Source of the DNA: Quillaja saponaria
Lineage: Eukaryota; Streptophyta; Magnoliopsida; Fabales; Quillajaceae
Length of the DNA: 64,000 bases
NCBI GenBank assembly: GCA_029379385.1
Contig: CM055611.1
Coordinates: 7,192,001-7,256,000, forward strand
Reading direction: 5' to 3'
Shown: piece after piece, positions 37,880 to 50,051 of the stretch
Position numbering within the stretch: position 1 is the first letter of the stretch
Layout: each line of letters starts with the position of its first letter
Notes under the pieces: model-generated
The model's input: the letters and a program-made list of their open reading frames with translations, nothing else
Told to the model about the DNA's origin: nothing
The model's database searches: none
Program-made: the position numbers and the translations under genes

Positions 37880-38303
37880 TAAGTTAGTTGGTAGAACAAC
37901 AACTAAGTATGTAATTACCAACCAACCTGAAGTTGGTAGGTAAATGTTGACTAATAGTTTTATTAGTTGATATTTACCAACCAGCAATTAGTTGGTTGAT
38001 AACTACCGACCAACTATTGATCAATCATTGAATACCTATCAACTATAAGTTGGTCGGAGAAACTAACCATATAATTAGTTTGTAATTACCGACCAACATC
38101 ATCTATTTGCCTAAACATCTTTACCAATCAACTTCAACAACGAATTTTGGTCGGTTATCAACTATGGTGATGTTGGCCAATATTTAGCAATTGGTTTTTT
38201 ATCAACCACCGACTAACAATTAACCGGTAAGTCATTACCAACCAATTTTAGGGTCATTATCGGCCAACTCAGTTGGCCGATAATAATTAATTTTCTTTTA
38301 GTG
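37880..38303. mobile_element. Right end of a further CACTA element
   Basis: Ends ttttcttttagtg at 38303, that is CACTAAAAGAAAA read inwards. Next to it lie at least ten copies of short motifs of the type accaac/gttggt with ccgaccaac (37885-38280) in both orientations, the subterminal array of a CACTA element. No left end or transposase of this family was found; the 36618-37520 repeats probably belong to it. Confidence 0.7.
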
Positions 38304-39645
38304 AATGAATTAAACTAATGAATGATACTAAAAAAAGATTATAAATTTAGAGTCCAATGATATTCGTTTTATTTTTGTCTGCGAATATAGAGATTTCTAT
38401 AATAGCCAGGAATCCTATTGGCTAACCAATTTAAGTCTATTTTATAGTATGTTAGTATGCTTGATGATACATAATGGTGTGTGCATGAAACTTTAGCATC
38501 ATAGGCATGCGTTATGATGATAAAAGTGCTTATACCTGAATCAAATGGTGCATATGCATGAAAAAACTGAGTATGCAATACCTTAATTGTAAATCACAGG
38601 CGGTTTATCATTAAACTTAAATTATGGCCTTAGATGCAATTTTTCCAATGTTTAATGGCTACTAAGAAGCCACTTAAAACCAAGGTATCATTCTCTTACA
38701 TGCAGCCAAATATTAATGCATGTTGCAACCCCTTGACCATTAAAACGAAAGTTGCTATCATTCTCTTCTTCTAGCCCAATTTTAGAATGAGAAACTTTAG
38801 TTCTAGTGGGGGAACTCTACCTTAGAGTTGAGAATTACACCACTTTATCTACGGCTGGATTTGGGTTGCTGGATTAAGTTCTTGGTTGTGTGCTAGACTT
38901 AGTGTTTGTTGTTGGAATTATGCGAAAAGGAATCTCACATTCTTTATTGCAAGAGCTCAATTCTGGAGCCAGCAGTTGAGTGTGAATGCACCAAGATTGA
39001 AGGAAACCAGAAAAAAGAAGCATAAGTAGTGCTTTGAATTACTAGTAAAATATGTGTGTAGTCGGCAGTGCTTTATGCATGTTTTCTGCATATGTAAACT
39101 TAGTTTTTATAAACTAAAATGATGTTGTACATGAATTTGGATGAGTTATATTTCTGTTGGCTATGAGTAGAACTTTCTCTTAATATTTTTTATAACTACC
39201 TGTTTGGTTGAATTGTCTTGTCACTGCACATATGCCTACTGGAAATATGTCTTGTAGATTAGATGCTTCATAAAATGCCTACTAGAATGATATCATGCAA
39301 ATGTATGCTTTCTACAATTGGCCAATTACACACTCTGAACAAGTGTAAACAAAACCTAGAGTAACTTGTTATAATGAAAGTTATATGCATGCTATGTTTT
39401 TCCTTGAAATGCAAAATTGGAACACTATAATGTTTTAAATGACGTGACTCATACACTGGGATTTCGTTTGATTAATCTTGCTTTTAACTTGTGTTTCTAG
39501 ATTGATACTCAGATGTAGGATCTGCAAAGTGAGTTGAGTGCTTGAAATTAGTGTGGTTATTTTGTGTAATTGGCTAAGAGGATTGATTATACCTCTATTG
39601 AACTTGTATATGTATACATTTATCTATACATATACTTGTTTTTGT
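38304..39645. other. No gene recognised
   Basis: Mixed AT-rich sequence. No supported coding frame, RNA gene or element end seen. Confidence 0.45.
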
Positions 39646-40140
39646 GGCACACGCGTTACACGTGAATCGTGTTTATGATATATAAATATATGTTCATCAA
39701 CAATAGACATACATAGTAATAACTTTTAGTTAACAAAAAATAATACTCCATGTTAATTACATCAACAAATAAATAAAACCAATAATAAATTTAGTGTTGT
39801 AACTCAATATTTCAATGTACATTTTAGCATGTCGTACATAACTTCTGTGAGGGGGTGAATAAAATGTCACACAAAGTAAAAATTTACACAAATGAATATT
39901 TGTATAAATATATATATATAAATAATTCAAAAATTAATTTTTATTACCTAATTGGTTAACTTGAAGCTTGAAATTTACTTGTGTAATTTTTTCTTGATGT
40001 GTGTGTATCAAGGGTATAGAATATGTATATACATAAACGCCACAAGATTAACCATGCACAACATGTTTATAAGCCATAAGGTAATTATATATATATATAT
40101 ATATAACACCAAGAAATTAATACACATCACTAATTTGAAG
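39646..40140 (+). repeat. AT-rich dispersed repeat with conserved end motif (locus 1)
   Basis: Starts with ggcacacgcgttacacgtga, then atcgtgttta, a GC-containing block in AT-rich surroundings. Related blocks on the opposite strand lie at 51596-51623 and 54985-55012. The downstream sequence is AT-rich and non-coding. It is probably one terminus of a small non-autonomous element. The right border is unknown. Confidence 0.45.
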
Positions 40141-40504
40141 TAAGACTTTGACTTTAACTTTTTATGTTGATTTTATTCTCTTTTCCTCTTAAGATTCCAC
40201 CGACTTTGCTTTGTTTTCTTTCCTTATTTGAGGCTTCCGTGCCCTGTTCTTGGAAAGAGTTTCCTTCCTTTGTTTTCTGCTTCATTCTAGAGAGTTTTAT
40301 CTCTTGTTCTACCAGCCAAGCATCCCTTCCTAGCTTTTTGGTTGGAGCTTGAGGTTTCTTCAAGTTTACTTCTAAAAATACTCCTCCCAATCGTGAAAAT
40401 CCTTTCTTGCAGCTATGTTTTTCTCTTATTTGTTGGTACAGTTTGATTCTTTAAGTGTGTCGCCTCTTAGTTTCATCTTGCAGCCAAGAAAAGAACTAAG
40501 AAAT

Positions 40505-40822
40505 TTACTCCATGACAGCAACCCTTTTAGTAGCTTTTATTTTCTCTATTATATCAATTGCTTCCTCTTTTGAGATCCTTTTTCTAAGAATACTAGGTAC
40601 TTTCTCAACTAGATCCTTTGCCTTTTTCAAACCCAAATTAGTAAAAGCCTTAGCTTCTATAATCACCTTGATTTTATGGTAGTATCAAACTTTTCCAATT
40701 TCATATCAAATGCTATTTTCTCTGCCTTTCTCTCCTCAAGCGTTGTACCTGCAACACCCCCTGAGAACTTATACCCATGCCATCCATTAAAATATGCTGT
40801 AACTTTGGTGGTAGAGCAGAGT
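40505..40822 (-). pseudogene. Ribosomal protein L7/L12 pseudogene (organellar type)
   Basis: L7/L12 forms the stalk of bacterial-type ribosomes; in plants, nuclear genes supply it to mitochondria and plastids. On the minus strand the pieces [61 protein letters not shown] and KRVAVME with stop (40505) follow the C-terminal domain in order. GMG just upstream fits the MPGMGF linker of mitochondrial forms. At least three single-base shifts (near 40750, 40690 and 40530) and no introns suggest a decayed retrocopy. It adjoins the solo-LTR-like repeat. Confidence 0.8.
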
Positions 40823-43800
40823 AGTCGGCTATTAAGGAAATGAAAAGCAGCTTCATCATGTTCAACGATATTAGCTTTGTATCCATGTAGGAGGTGTATT
40901 AATTAGTTTCAATGTAAAGATTTTATTAATTAATTACTTTAATTTGAAGGAGTCTTTGATGTTTAATGAGTTAAAGGTTGGAATTTGGGAAGTTAGGAGG
41001 ATGAATTAGTGATAGGGTAAGGTTGAATAATGAAGGGTTGCTGTGGATTATTGTAAAACCTTTATAATCAAAGTAAGTAGTAGCTTCTAAATGATTAAGT
41101 TAACTTTAAAACTAAAGTGAAATTATTAGTAATGTTGAATTGATGTGGTAGGTTGATTAAATTGGGATAGGTATATATATTTATATATACCCACACACAT
41201 CTATGGAAGTAATTTATGCACTCAAGATGTTTGATAAAATGCTTACAAGAAACTAATTATAACTTTATGAGTAAAACTTAGTAGATTTAAGTTTTGGTGG
41301 TTAGCTATTGTTGGAATTTGAATAAAAATTCATAAATAAAGAGTAAAGAATTATTGATTAATGTGGTGAGTTGAGGATTTGATGAAAGTGGGTAGTGAGT
41401 ATGAGCAAAGGATTTTTAGTTGTGGGGTAAAGTGTTGAAAGTGAAAGTTAAATGGTTTTTGTAGAGATGCATGGCATATTTAATGAGTTAGAGAAATTAA
41501 GTATTTCAAGTGTTTTTAGGACTGAATTAAATTAAGAGTTCTAAAGAAAAAATGTAGCTTAAGGTCTTGAGATGATATTTGGAAATTTTCATAACTTGGT
41601 TGGTTATAAGTATATTTATCGTTAAAACTGTTGGACTATCGCTAGGTTCGTGCAGGATTTTAAGCAAGCTTTAGTCAGTCCGGAAGACTTTGACGGGGGT
41701 TATGGTTTGAATTAGCTTAGTACCTCTAAATAATAATTGTTTCTAACATATTAAGGAACAATTATGGAGTGGTCGACGTCTTATTTCATATTGTTTGTAT
41801 TTTGGAGGTGTTAGAAGTCATTGTTGGGATTTTTGGGTCCTAACTAAACCTGTTTTAGTAAAACTGATGTTAAAGGGTCTTAAAGGTTGATTTATGAATG
41901 GAGTGATAAGTATGAAATGTTCATAACATCTTGATAAACTAGATTAGAAAGTTTCATAATTTAATTTCCAAGTATGAAAATTCTACAAGCATTGGAAATC
42001 GGGTCAGGCAACCAGGAATTTGTATATGCTTTGTTTGTGTACGTGTGAGGATATGAGTGGGTTCAAGACAAATTTTAGGAGAAGTGCCTAAATAAGAAAG
42101 ATAGTTAACTTCTTAAAGATAATGTTCAAACTTGATTTTGTTAAATTTGGCTAAGTATGTAAGTTGAAATGAAGAATATATCCAAGATAGTTGTGAAAAT
42201 GCATAAAAGAGAAAATTTGGTAAATTAAGATCTTGAGAGTTAAGTCTTATGTGAACTTGAATACATAGTTGAAAAGCAAGAATAAAGAAATGTGGTTAGG
42301 TGGTTAAGGAAAGATAAATTTTAGAATTTAATTGTATTAATATTGAAATGGCATTATCCAAGCTCCTGGATAAATTAAAAAAGAGTAACTCAACTTGGAT
42401 TTAATAACAGAAAATGAGAAATGTTGAAAGTATAAGTTAGTATTAATTTCTTGATATGTATATATATAAAATATACATACAAGATATGGAATCAGATGTC
42501 CTATAAGAAGTTGGTTAAACAACCTAAACGGACTTAGTTTCAAGAAACGTATATAAGTTGATATATAAGCTTAGTAATTAAAAGATTATAACTACAATTG
42601 TTATGAACTAGATATTATTTGAAAATATGAATTTCAGGACCGGACCTTATTGTGGGCCTGATGACAAACGTGAGCGCAAGAGAAAGTGACAAATAAGATT
42701 TGTAAACTGATGAGTAGTTAACTGTTATTCATTAGTTGCTAGATTATTACGTGTAATTGTATGTGCATTTGAATATATATGTTGTATGAAAAAATAAGCA
42801 TGTGTAATGTTTCATTGAGTTATTTGAATTATGTTTGATGTTTGAAATTGCTTATGGTTAATAAGGGCTAACGAAGTGAATTTTTCTTCGAAATGATTTT
42901 TATTTCCGAAATTGAAATCTAGGTGCACCTAGGATATTCTGATACAAGATACTCTGATTCTGATAAGTGTTTTAAAATATTTGAGTGCTCAGCCCTGATA
43001 GGATAGATTGTGTACGAGAAATATATTTGGTGTGTGGCGTAAAAATTGCTAGTGGGCAAATATATGGTGTGTGGGGCTAAGTTATTTGGTTGGCCCTTTG
43101 TATGCTTTGAGTGCTCTGATTGCTTTATTTGAATCATAAATTTCAAATATTTCAATATATCTATCATGTGAATTATGAGAATTGTGATTTTATGATGATT
43201 ACTTGTACTATTGAATTAAGACATGAATATTATTACAGAAGAAAAATTAATAATAGGTGTTATTATGCTTTGATTGATGCTAGTACCAATTGGGTACAAT
43301 TTTCTACTCACTGAGTCAGTGGGACTCATCACTCTTCTGTTATTTTTTTTTTAGTAACAAGATTTCGGAACACATCATCAACGAGCTTGTGACTTTTTGA
43401 TAGTGTGTGACAAAGTATTTCTTTAGAATCTCATACTTGAAGTCAATGATAAAGTTTGTAGTCAAATATGGTTCTGAGTCGTTGTGTAATGTTTTGTGTA
43501 ATAGTTTAATGGTTCTTGTTTATGATACTACTGGAATAGAGCTCCCTTGTGTATATTGTAGTCACTGTGGTCTATTTGTATGTAAATAGAATTATATGTT
43601 TGTATTCGTAGGCATGTTCCACATTGAAAGGAAGTCAAAATTTTCAATAATAAGTCTATATATTTAATTTAATTAAGTAAAGTTTTTCTTGGTTTTAAAT
43701 ATAATTATTTGAGAGTCATATATGTTCAGTTGTTATAAATTTAGGGTATAAATATAATCATTCAATAATCAATTTATAATTTATCTATTCATTCGGCCAA

Positions 43801-43829
43801 TCATAACTCTGTGTGGGGTGTGACATTTA
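40823..43829 (+). repeat. Solo-LTR-like dispersed repeat, copy B
   Basis: Matches copy A in order and orientation (gcactcaagatg, ttggtggttag, agttgatata.aa.cttagtaatt, gtgtaattgtatgtg, gagttatttgaattatg, gatttttatttc.gaa). It ends cggccaatcataactctg...ggggtgtgaca at 43829, a gypsy-LTR-like end. Clear homology begins at about 41205; the left border is uncertain because the L7/L12 pseudogene lies there. About 650 bp longer than copy A over the shared part. No internal gag or pol adjoins it. Confidence 0.6.
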
Positions 43830-43834
43830 ATTTT

Positions 43835-44870
43835 CAATTTAAACATATATTTTAAATAAAAAAAATTAAACATGAAAAAATAATTAATACATCAATATTA
43901 CAATTATAAAAACTATACTTTTAATATTTCAATTAATTCATAATATTTTTAATAATTATTGATATATTGACAAATTATAAATTTATTAATATTGAAAAGA
44001 ATTACGACAAAAAATATCAATAGTCATAAAAAAATTATAATTTTATTAATATTAAAATAGAAAAGAATTAGGAAAGAAATAAAAAAAAAATACTCTATTT
44101 GATGTAAAATAAATTAAAAAATGTTTATGTAATAGTAAAAACTCATATAGGGTATTTAAAAAATAAATTTCTTTTACTAACTCACTTTTATATTCATAAG
44201 CAAATAGATAAATTTAACAATAAATTTTATTTATATTTTTTTAATTCTTAAGATGGAAGAAGAATTGAAAAATAAAACAACAATAATATAATTATGGAAA
44301 CGATGCTCTTAATAATTTTTTTTTTTTTAAATTTATAGTATTTTTTAGAAAAAAAAAAAAGAAAAAAAAAGCATTAAACTTACAAGAAATTTATGAAGCA
44401 AAAAAAATGAGGAATTCATCTTAACTACTATTGACATATAATTATTGAAAAAAATTTAAAATTATATATTAAAAGTTGAAAAAAATATTATAACCATGAA
44501 AACTATACTCTTAATATTTATTTTAATTTATAATAATTTTTAAAAATTTAAATCTTAAATTTGATAACAAATAAAAATAAATTATGATTATTAGAAACTT
44601 GTTAAACAAAAAGAAATTGAGAAATTCAATCTTAACTACTATTTACATATAATTATAGAAAAAATTATAAATTTATTAATATTGGAAAGAATTAGTTAAA
44701 AAGAAATAAATAGTTCTTAAACAATTATAATCCTATTGATATTAAAATAGAAAATAATTAAAAAATATATTTATTTGTAGTAAAATAACAGCTAAAATAA
44801 CTATATAAACATAAATGCTCATAAAGTTATTAAGAAAATTGAAAGATTTTGTCATTAAGCCATTTTTATA
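43835..44870 (-). repeat. AT-rich repeat A, inverted relative to B and C
   Basis: Reverse complement of this block matches 50660-51600 and, more weakly, 53570-54230. For example aaatttatctatttgcttatgaat here (44195-44218, minus strand) matches 51067-51090 with one mismatch. Inside, a block of about 190 bp near 43970-44160 recurs at 44655-44830. Non-coding. Confidence 0.6.
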
Positions 44871-44871
44871 T

Positions 44872-45356
44872 ATAATATAGATATATTCTATTTTGTAATT
44901 AAACTTCTAGGATAAACCATTTATCTTTTGTCTAGGTTTTGAATATTGTTAAGCCTCTATAAATCAACTTGTATATATAATGAAATCACAGTTAGTGAAT
45001 CAATCAAAATAGACTTTCCTACTGGCTAAGTTTTTGTGTCAAATTTACTTGATGCAACTTGGTAATCTTTGTTTGATAAAATAGCATAAACCAGACGGAT
45101 TAGATAACTTTTGCATGAGAAATAACTTGGGAAAAGAAGAGACTCATCTTTGAGTATAAACAAAACAACTAGGAGAACATTGAAATGATATTAAGTCATG
45201 CTCTTGTGTAAGCAGAAATGCCGAACCATTAAAAAATGCCCTAATTTAGGCATAAGGTCTTGAAACTGTGGTAGTCTTTTGTGACTAGATTTTCTCAAGT
45301 TAGTAATTCCATTCGATTTTCTTCCACTATGAAGCTTAAATGTTTAAGGTGCTACA
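44872..45356 (+). repeat. 5' LTR of gag-only element
   Basis: Pairs with 51631-52089. It ends gctaca before the primer-binding-like run. Confidence 0.6.
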
Positions 45357-45589
45357 TTTTGGTATCGGCAACCATGTTATAGGAGATGGGTGTGAGAAAA
45401 GAAAAAAAAAAGTGTTTTAAGTATATGCATATGCTTATCTTGATGATATGTGAATTGATTGCATAATGGTGTATGCTTACATAGCATGTGTATGTGCGCT
45501 TGTTTGTGGTCATTGCTTGTTTTAAAACCAAATAGATAGAACAAGTTGAACTGAATGGACAACTTTCTCTACGTGTGTGATAAGGGGAA

Positions 45590-46215
45590 TCATGTCTGAG
45601 AAATGATTTGAAGAGGATATGCTAAAAGAAATTTTGACTGCTCTAGATGGGGTAACTAAAGCTATCAGAGCTCAAGCAGATATAAGTGCTGCTTAGGCTC
45701 AGATGCAAGCTACACTGGTTACAAATTTGGAAGCAGTAAGGGCAGAAAGAAACCAGGGTATTGGGGGCTCTATGTTAGAGCAATTTAAGAAGGCAAACCC
45801 GCCTTCCTTTCTTGGCACTTCTGATCTAGTAATGGCAGAGAGGTGGTAGATACAATTGAATAAAAATTTTCAGTTGATGGCATGTTTTAATGAAGACAAA
45901 TTGACTCAGTGTATATACTAGAAGGTGTAGTTGAGCACTATTGGAGGAGTGTTCATGTAGCATAGGAAGCTTTTATAGAAGTGTTCCTAAAGAAATACTT
46001 GTTAGAAAATGTGAGGGAGGAAAAGGAAGTCAAGTTCATTCAGTTTAAACAAGGTAATACTTGTCAAAAAATGTGAGGAAGGAAAAGGAAGTCAAGTTCA
46101 TTCAGTTTAAACAAGGTAATATGATAGTGGCACAAATAACTTGCAAAATTTCCTTCCTATTTGCCAGAAATTAAAAACAGGGTGGCAACTTTTGAGTAGA
46201 AGAACTGTTAATATC
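45590..46215 (+). pseudogene. gypsy gag, first part
   Basis: Coiled start (MLKEILTALDGVTKAIRAQA), then LEQFKKANPPSFLGTSD and QLNKNFQLMACFNEDKLTQ match the gag of plant gypsy elements (FxxxxPPxFxG, FRVMxC). Then come REEKEVKFIQFKQGN and IKNRVATFE. Stops at about 45693, 45847 and 45918 onwards break the frame. It is interrupted at 46215 by the nested LTR element and resumes at 50393. Confidence 0.75.
45994..46117 (+). repeat. 62-bp tandem duplication in gag
   Basis: Two copies of a 62-base unit, from aatacttgt to caaggtaat, repeat the EKEVKFIQFKQGN region. Sixty-two is not a multiple of three, so it adds a frameshift. Confidence 0.85.
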
Positions 46216-46555
46216 TGTTAATGTCACATTTGTTCGAGCTGGAGAATTGGTGATGTGTCCGAGCTGGAGACCTGGTTATGAGGAAACCTTCACTGCTTTC
46301 CTGTAATCTTGCTTTTTGATAGACTTGGAGAGGTGATCCTGGATACTTGTAAGCATTCCGAAGCTCAAGTCAGTATATAGAGAGATAAGGGGAGAGCTAT
46401 AAAAATAAGTATAGAGAGAATGAGTTTTTTCAGAGTGTCCCTACCTTGGAGCCTCAAGCTCCTATTATAGAGTTATCTGTCCAATAGTATGGTGCCATGT
46501 GGCAAGGCGCCACGTGTTATATTGGTATAGGTTAAGGTGAAAACCTATATTAACA
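46216..46555 (+). repeat. 5' LTR of non-coding element
   Basis: Carries the block aaggcgccacgtgt (46504-46517), including a CACGTG G-box, and the repeated gtccgagctggagacctg. Partner is 50052-50392. Confidence 0.85.
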
Positions 46556-47183
46556 TTAGTCCCCCCAAAAACAAGTGCGATAAACGAAATGAATCAGACT
46601 TGAAGTCTGTAGGGGTAGAACTAAGCTACCAAGATTGAAATTGTGAGGATCAAGGTCGAAATCATAAAGGTTGAACTCAGGTTATGAGCTGAGTTTTTGA
46701 GATCATGGAGGTCAAGTAATAAGGTTATTGAGACCGATATGACAATGTCGAATTTCAAAGCGACATTGAATTTAGTTAAAACATGATATTACAGTGTCCT
46801 AGTTAAGGCCGTCATTAAGTTAGAGTGGAAAGGTTCTCGGTTTGTGAGAATGAAAAGATCGAGGCATTTGAGCTACTAAAATGGCGAGGTCGAAGTTGCC
46901 AAATTATAAGTTAATCTAAAGGTTAGTAAGTCTAGAATCAAGATTTATCTTCAATCAAGTGCGAACTCCTATTAGTCTTAAAACAAGTAGAAAGCTTAAA
47001 ATAATAGAACATGGGTGTGTATTATGTACTCCTATTGGAAATTGCTTGTTTGTGTACTCGGGTTGATAGCCCGTTCTGTGTACCTCGATAGCTATTCTTC
47101 AAGTTATTCAGGTTCCATAAGGTCGGGCTCGTTGTGAGCTTCTGATTTACTTTATCCCATCCATAAAGTAATAAGGATTGCTA

Positions 47184-48101
47184 CCTCAACCATTTGTTCC
47201 CCTCGGGTTTTCTTTCAATCTTTTTGATTGGTTTTGGGGGGCTATGTCTCTCCCTAGTATTTGCACAATTCGTCCAGACCAACTCAAGGGTAGCTCGGGA
47301 AGCAAGATATGACCTGTCGACCTCGCTTGCTAGCATCTTGAGCACCAAGGGAGGTCGAGTTCCCTTTTTGAAGCAAAGATTGCCAAGGTGAACCTCAACC
47401 ATTTGTTCCCCTCAGGTTTTCTTTCCAATCTTTTTGATTGGTTTTGGGGGCTATGCCCAACTCAAGGGTAGCTCGGGACGCAGGATATGACCTATCGACC
47501 TCGCTTGCTAGCATCTTGAGCACTAAGGGACGTCGGGTTCCGTTATTGAAGCAAGGATTGTCAAGGTGAACCTCAACCATTTGTTCCTCTCGGGTTTTCT
47601 TTCCATTCTTTTTGATTGGTTTTGGGGGGCTATGCCCAACTCAAGGGTAGCTCAGGATGCAGGATATGACCTGTCGACCTCGCTTGCTAGCACTTTGAGC
47701 ACCAAGGGAGGTCAGGTTCCCTTTTTGAAGCAAGGATTGCCAAGGTGACCTCAACCATTTGTTCCCCTCAGGTTTTCTTTCCAATCTTTTTGATTGGTTT
47801 TGGGGGACTATGCCCAACTCAAAGGTAGTTCGGGACGAAGGATATGACCTGTCGACCTCGCTTGCTAGCATCTTGAGCACCAAGGAAGTTCGGGTTCCCT
47901 TTTTGAAGCAAGGATTGCCAAGATGAACCTCAACCATTTGTTCCTCTTAGGTTTTCTTTCCAATCTTTTTGATTGGTTTTGGGGGGCTATGCCTCTCCCT
48001 AGTATTTGCACAATCCGTCCGAACCAACATAAGGGTAGCTCGGGACGCAGGATATGACCTGTCGACCTCGCTTGCTAGCATCTTGAGCACCAAGGGAGGA
48101 A
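47184..48101. repeat. Tandem array, unit about 178 bp, five copies
   Basis: Units begin cctcaaccatttgttcc at 47184, 47393, 47571, 47749 and 47928 (spacings 209, 178, 178, 179). Units 1 and 5 hold an extra block of about 30 bases (ctccctagtatttgcacaat...) that units 2-4 lack. Each contains gacct(g/a)tcgacctcgcttgct. Copies are close in sequence, so the array is fairly young. Short open frames on both strands here are repeat artefacts. Confidence 0.9.
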
Positions 48102-49075
48102 TTTCCTGCAACTATGGCCAAACAGCCGATCTCAACAGAAAATTTGTTAGCCACATATCATGGTTAAACATGTAATAACATGCTTTCTGAATAGATATGC
48201 AATAATATGTCAAAAATATAGTTGCATTGCAATTAACATTTTGATCCGACTATAAAGTATAGGATGTAGGCGAGGTGAATTACTGGTCCACTATACTTAA
48301 GATGCCAATTATTTTGTTAAGTGAGTGGTTGGCTTATCTTTGTGATGGCCTCACAATTATGGTGTTTCAGGCGAGCTCATGAATTTTCAGTGAATGATTT
48401 AATATCTTCAAGACTTGGAATATTTTTGTTGTTGATGAACATGTAATCCAACAATTAAGTAGATATAAATTAAGCTAAGCATTCGATTCTAGTAGATTTG
48501 CATGAAGATATAAGCTTGACAAGAGATTCTATAAGAACATAAAAGTTTGCAAGCAATTTATGCAAAATTTATAAAGTTTTAGGTTTTTTAAAGAATTTAA
48601 GAACCTATATGCAATTTTCTAGAATTACTTAGGTCAATTATATGATAATATAAAAGCCTATGGACTATTGTGCAATTAGTTTGAATCATTTAGGCAAATA
48701 ATATAAATGTTAGGGGCATATTTGATAAGTATGAAAAGAGATGCGGTAATTATGTGAATTTATAAATATTTGGGCCATTTATGTAATTAAAAATATATAT
48801 ATATGGTTCGAATGTGAAAAATAGTTAAATTACTGGGTCAAAATTATAATTATTTAAATTTTGAGCCAATTGTGTAAATATGTAGACTATGTGGGTCATT
48901 ATCATAAAATACATGAAGTATATGGACCGGATAGCAAAAATAGATAAACCTGGGCCTTGTTTGGGTTTGGGCCGACATGGCAAGCTGTGTTTGTCAGCTC
49001 GAGTTGGCAATCTGGTGGGCTGCACTTTATTGGGCTGGACTCTTGGTGGGCCGAGTTGGGAACATGCATGCTCCC
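48102..49075. other. Spacer between the two arrays
   Basis: AT-rich, non-coding interior of the LTR element. It turns GC-richer from about 48950. Confidence 0.5.
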
Positions 49076-49610
49076 CCATTCACAGATCTGGCGACCTGGT
49101 TGGAGTGCCGCCACTTGAGGCTGCGTGTGGGGTTGCGTGAGTACTCTAGCGAGGTGGTGGTTTTGACTACGAGCCCTGGAAGGTTGACTCAGGCAATAAA
49201 GGTGGTCGTTTGGTTTCTCAGGTCGTCGGAATTTGCTTGAAAATTGACTGGAAGAGCAGCTTGCCCAATCACCAGATCTGGGGACCTGGTTAGAGTGCGA
49301 CCGGTGAGGTGGTGGTTTTGACTGGGAGCCCTGGAAGGTTGACACCGGCAATAAAGATGGTCATTTAGGTTCTTAGGTCACCGAAATTTGTTTGAAAATT
49401 GACTTGGAAAAGCATCTTGCCCAATCACCAGATCTGGTGACCTGGTTGGAGTGCCGCTGCTTAAGGCTACGCGTGGAGGTACGTGAGTACTCCAGCGAGG
49501 TGGTGATTTTGACTGGGAGCCCTGGAAGGTTGACACTGGCAATAAAGATGGTTGTTTGGGTTCTCATGTCTCCGGAATTTGCCTGAAAATTGATTGGAAG
49601 AGCGGCTGCC
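49076..49610. repeat. Second tandem array, unit about 190 bp, three copies
   Basis: Units marked by cagatctgg.gacctggtt start near 49082, 49272 and 49427. The middle copy lacks about 36 bases (ttgaggctgcgtg...gagtactc), giving spacings of 190 and 155. Shared runs include gaggtggtg.ttttgact, gagccctggaaggttgac and gcaataaag.tgg. Confidence 0.85.
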
Positions 49611-50051
49611 AAAAGGTGCTTAGGTGTTCTCTGTTTTGCTTGAGAAACAAGGCGTTCATGGTACATCTTGGTGAGGTGGTGAGTTGTGTGAGTTCCAAAG
49701 AGAAAATATGGATTGGGTGGGTGCTGCTCAAGGTTGGGGATTGAACAGAAATGAAAATTATAAGTGTTTAAGGGTGCTCGGGTGTGAGAATTGAGGTGGT
49801 GAAGAATGGGTGCTCCAATAATGAGGGTCAGTTTTATGGTGCTGGATGGATGTTTTGGTAAGGTTGTTCACTTGGAAAGAATAGGACCCTACTTGCAGTG
49901 AGAGACAATGGGTGTTCGTGAGAAGGTCTTAATTGAAGGTTGCCCATGGAGTAAAGACCAGGAAACTTGGTACAGTGATCTGGTGAGCTGCGTGGAGATC
50001 AAAAAATTCAAATCATATGAATTTTCCATGGACAGCTCCAATGTTAATGTC

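Noticed and set aside
40154..40390. Opposing open frames of 78 and 62 codons
   Set aside because: No recognisable domain; low-complexity basic translation in an AT-rich repeat area.
40749..40766. TGCAACACCCCCTGAG as the start of solo-LTR copy B
   Set aside because: It looks like a gypsy LTR start, but the minus strand reads continuously as the L7/L12 pseudogene (FSGGVAGTT), so the match is better explained as gene relic.
47181..48175. Several open frames on both strands of about 60-98 codons
   Set aside because: They are the same repeat unit read in different frames; no start context or family similarity.
48825..49666. Overlapping open frames of up to 149 codons
   Set aside because: They arise from the GC-richer tandem array and occur on both strands with repeat periodicity, not protein-like conservation.
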